From Paragorgia papillata (lineage: Eukaryota > Cnidaria > Anthozoa > Scleralcyonacea > Coralliidae): 64,000 bases of DNA. A program made the position numbers and the translations under genes. Of this stretch, positions 62,648 through 64,000 are shown piece by piece (within the stretch, counting starts at the first letter, position 1; each line of letters begins with the position of its first letter). The notes under the pieces were generated by a model. It ran no database searches. It saw only the letters and a list, made by a program, of their open reading frames with translations, and had not been told where the DNA came from. Where the stretch lies: the NCBI GenBank assembly GCA_035771165.1, contig JAWNZC010000419.1:1283501-1347500 (forward strand). Reading direction: 5' to 3'.

Positions 62648-63782
62648 AAATAGCGGCGCCATCTTGAATTCGCAATGCATTGTGGTCTATCCAGGGTAAC
62701 AAGAGGATCATGGGTGGCGTGTACTGTTAGCGAGTTGCCTCTCACCAAAAAGTTAAGCCCGGTTAGACGGGGTTATAGTATACTTGGATGGGTGACCGTT
62801 TGGGAATGACCCCGTTGTCGGGCGTGGACTCATGTGAGTAGAGTGGTAGTTGATCTCTCCTGTGCTTCGAGGGTTTTTCGCCGGGTTCTAAACATCTTAG
62901 CTGTGATCCGTGGTCTGAACTGTGTCGTTGGCGGCTGCTTGGAGCGCCTTTGATATGCCTCGACACGGCCACGTTGATCTGCGTCCTTCGCAATTCAGCC
63001 AGTGATTGCTTAGTGTGGAGACACAATGAGGTACATTTATCTTTATAAATACTTTCGTGGCAACAATGTCTAAATATGAACGTTGTAATATTAGTAAAAG
63101 TAATAATGCTTGGACGTATAAAGGCCTGGCCAAACGCTTTCAACATTTCATTCAACATCGTTCAACATTGTTGAATTCAACCGTGATTCAACATGTTGAA
63201 AGCGTTTGGCCACCCATGTTGAATGATGTTGAACGTTGTTGAATGATGTTGAATGATGTTGAACGAAATTTGAGCATGTTCAAATTTCGTTCAACACGCG
63301 TTCAACATTTCTATTGTTCTCAAAATGTTGAAAGGTGTTGAACGCATTTGGCCACATTTCATTCAACTTTGTTGAACAGAGACATGCGCCATGCGGGATA
63401 TTGTCGATTCCAGCTTTTGTGGTAGCCCGCGTTCAATTAATTGTCATTCATGAATGCTGAACGATGTTGAATTCATTTGGCCACTCGTGCTTTCAACATT
63501 ATTCAACATCGTTCAACAATGTTGAATGATGTTGAATGCGATGTTGAAAGCGTTTTGCCAGGCCATAAGGACACATTTGTCATGAATCTATCTTTATACG
63601 TCCAAGAATTGTTGCTTTTACCAATATCACAACAATTATATTTAGATATTGTTGCCACGAAAGTGTTTATAAAGAAAAAATCACCTCATTGTGTCTCAAC
63701 ACTAAGCAATCACCTTTTTTAATTAAGCTTGTTACCCTGGATAGATCACAATGCATTGCGAATTCAAGATGGCGCCGCTATT
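62648..63782. mobile_element. composite foldback element with four nested layers
   Basis: Outer arms of about 53 bases: AATAGCGGCGCCATCTTGAA at 62648 and its inverse complement ending 63782. Inside are a SINE with a 5S-like head (about 62750-62896), an inner inverted repeat of about 115-130 bases (63003-63120 and 63580-63713, with ATTGCTTAGTGTGGAGACAC) and, between its arms, a full family C MITE (63121-63567). Confidence 0.85.
62750..62900 (+). pseudogene. 5S rRNA-derived SINE fragment
   Basis: AAGTTAAGCCCGGTTAGACG and TATACTTGGATGGGTGACCG, then TTTGGGAATGACC, match the 3' two-thirds of 5S rRNA with the internal promoter region. It runs straight into GACTCATGTGAGTAGAG and the core shared with 51120-51381. 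So this is a SINE head, not a 5S gene. Confidence 0.7.
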
Positions 63783-63841
63783 GATGAAAAGGTCATTTCA
63801 GTTAAACTTAGGTCAGTGGGAGGGGAGGGAGGGGGGCTGTG

Positions 63842-64000
63842 TTATAGGCTATAGTTACTGGAGCTACTGGATGCTGTTCTAGTTGAAGCACTTGAACGAA
63901 ATGTGAAGCCATGATAAACCAATTCTCGCATGACCTCTTCCTCTGATGGTTCATTCAAAGTACTACTGAACATTTCATGGACACGAAATGATTGTCTGTC
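63842..64000 (-). CDS. C-terminal exon of an unrecognised gene entering from the right
   Basis: A minus-strand frame is open from the window edge to TAA at 63842-63844, 52 codons. It reads as ordinary protein: FRVHEMFSSTLNEPSEEEVM, then RELVYHGFTFRSS and a serine/threonine-rich end. The acidic SEEE stretch followed by a serine tail looks like a natural C-terminus. The upstream splice site lies outside the window. No family is recognised. Confidence 0.55.
   Translation of the reverse strand, partial: DRQSFRVHEMFSSTLNEPSEEEVMRELVYHGFTFRSSASTRTASSSSSNYSL

Noticed and set aside
62750..62830. A functional 5S rRNA gene
   Set aside because: The 5' third is missing, the sequence is diverged and it continues into a SINE core.

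Overview
The window reads as nuclear DNA of an intron-rich invertebrate metazoan, most likely a cnidarian and probably an anthozoan such as a coral or sea anemone. That is an inference. It rests on AT-rich sequence, small introns with canonical GT-AG borders, a 15-exon ACTR6 gene, an intronless class A GPCR, a SAMD9-type immune gene, and a very high density of short inverted-repeat transposons. Nothing looks bacterial: there are no operons, ribosome sites or CRISPR array.

Genes were rebuilt by hand by joining exons whose splice borders and reading phases agree. All recognisable host genes lie on the minus strand. From left to right: (1) 2504-13147, a giant SAMD9/SAMD9L-like protein of about 2,365 residues with a ubiquitin-like domain, a SAM domain, two Schlafen-type AlbA_2 modules, a P-loop NTPase, a helical TPR-like region and a C-terminal series of cold-shock/OB-like folds; three coiled-coil exons just upstream (13547-14530) may belong to it. 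(2) 17908-20719, a UCP-like mitochondrial carrier. (3) 22853-29941, ACTR6, the actin-related subunit of SWR1/SRCAP-type remodellers. (4) 30215-31745, IBA57, mitochondrial Fe-S assembly. (5) 37891-40864, MRPL23, mitochondrial ribosomal protein uL23m. (6) 42564-43709, an orphan rhodopsin-like GPCR. (7) 47710-58241, a CREB3L/OASIS-type bZIP factor whose membrane-anchor exon I could not find. (8) 63842-64000, the 3' end of a gene running in from the right. Smaller items are a cysteine-rich terminal exon (32997-33155), a plus-strand ORF (15776-16183) and orphan coding-like fragments.

The remaining sequence is mostly mobile DNA and simple repeats. The left edge holds the end of a Polinton-type DNA polymerase next to a small convergent C2H2 zinc-finger ORF. 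At least ten families of foldback/MITE-like elements occur, several in two to five copies and several nested inside each other (20929-21453, 26594-27122, 36540-37331, 54311-54817, 62648-63782). Two LINE 3' ends, two SINE copies sharing a central domain (one with a 5S rRNA-like head) and a tRNA-like relic are also visible. Introns carry long satellites, notably 1.35 kb of CAAC/CAAA/GACA repeats between the two exons coding the bZIP basic region.

The genes do not form one pathway. Three products (UCP-like, IBA57, MRPL23) act in mitochondria, ACTR6 and CREB3L act in transcription, and the SAMD9-like protein is a probable cytosolic antiviral or stress sensor. The most unusual item is the domain layout of the SAMD9-like gene.
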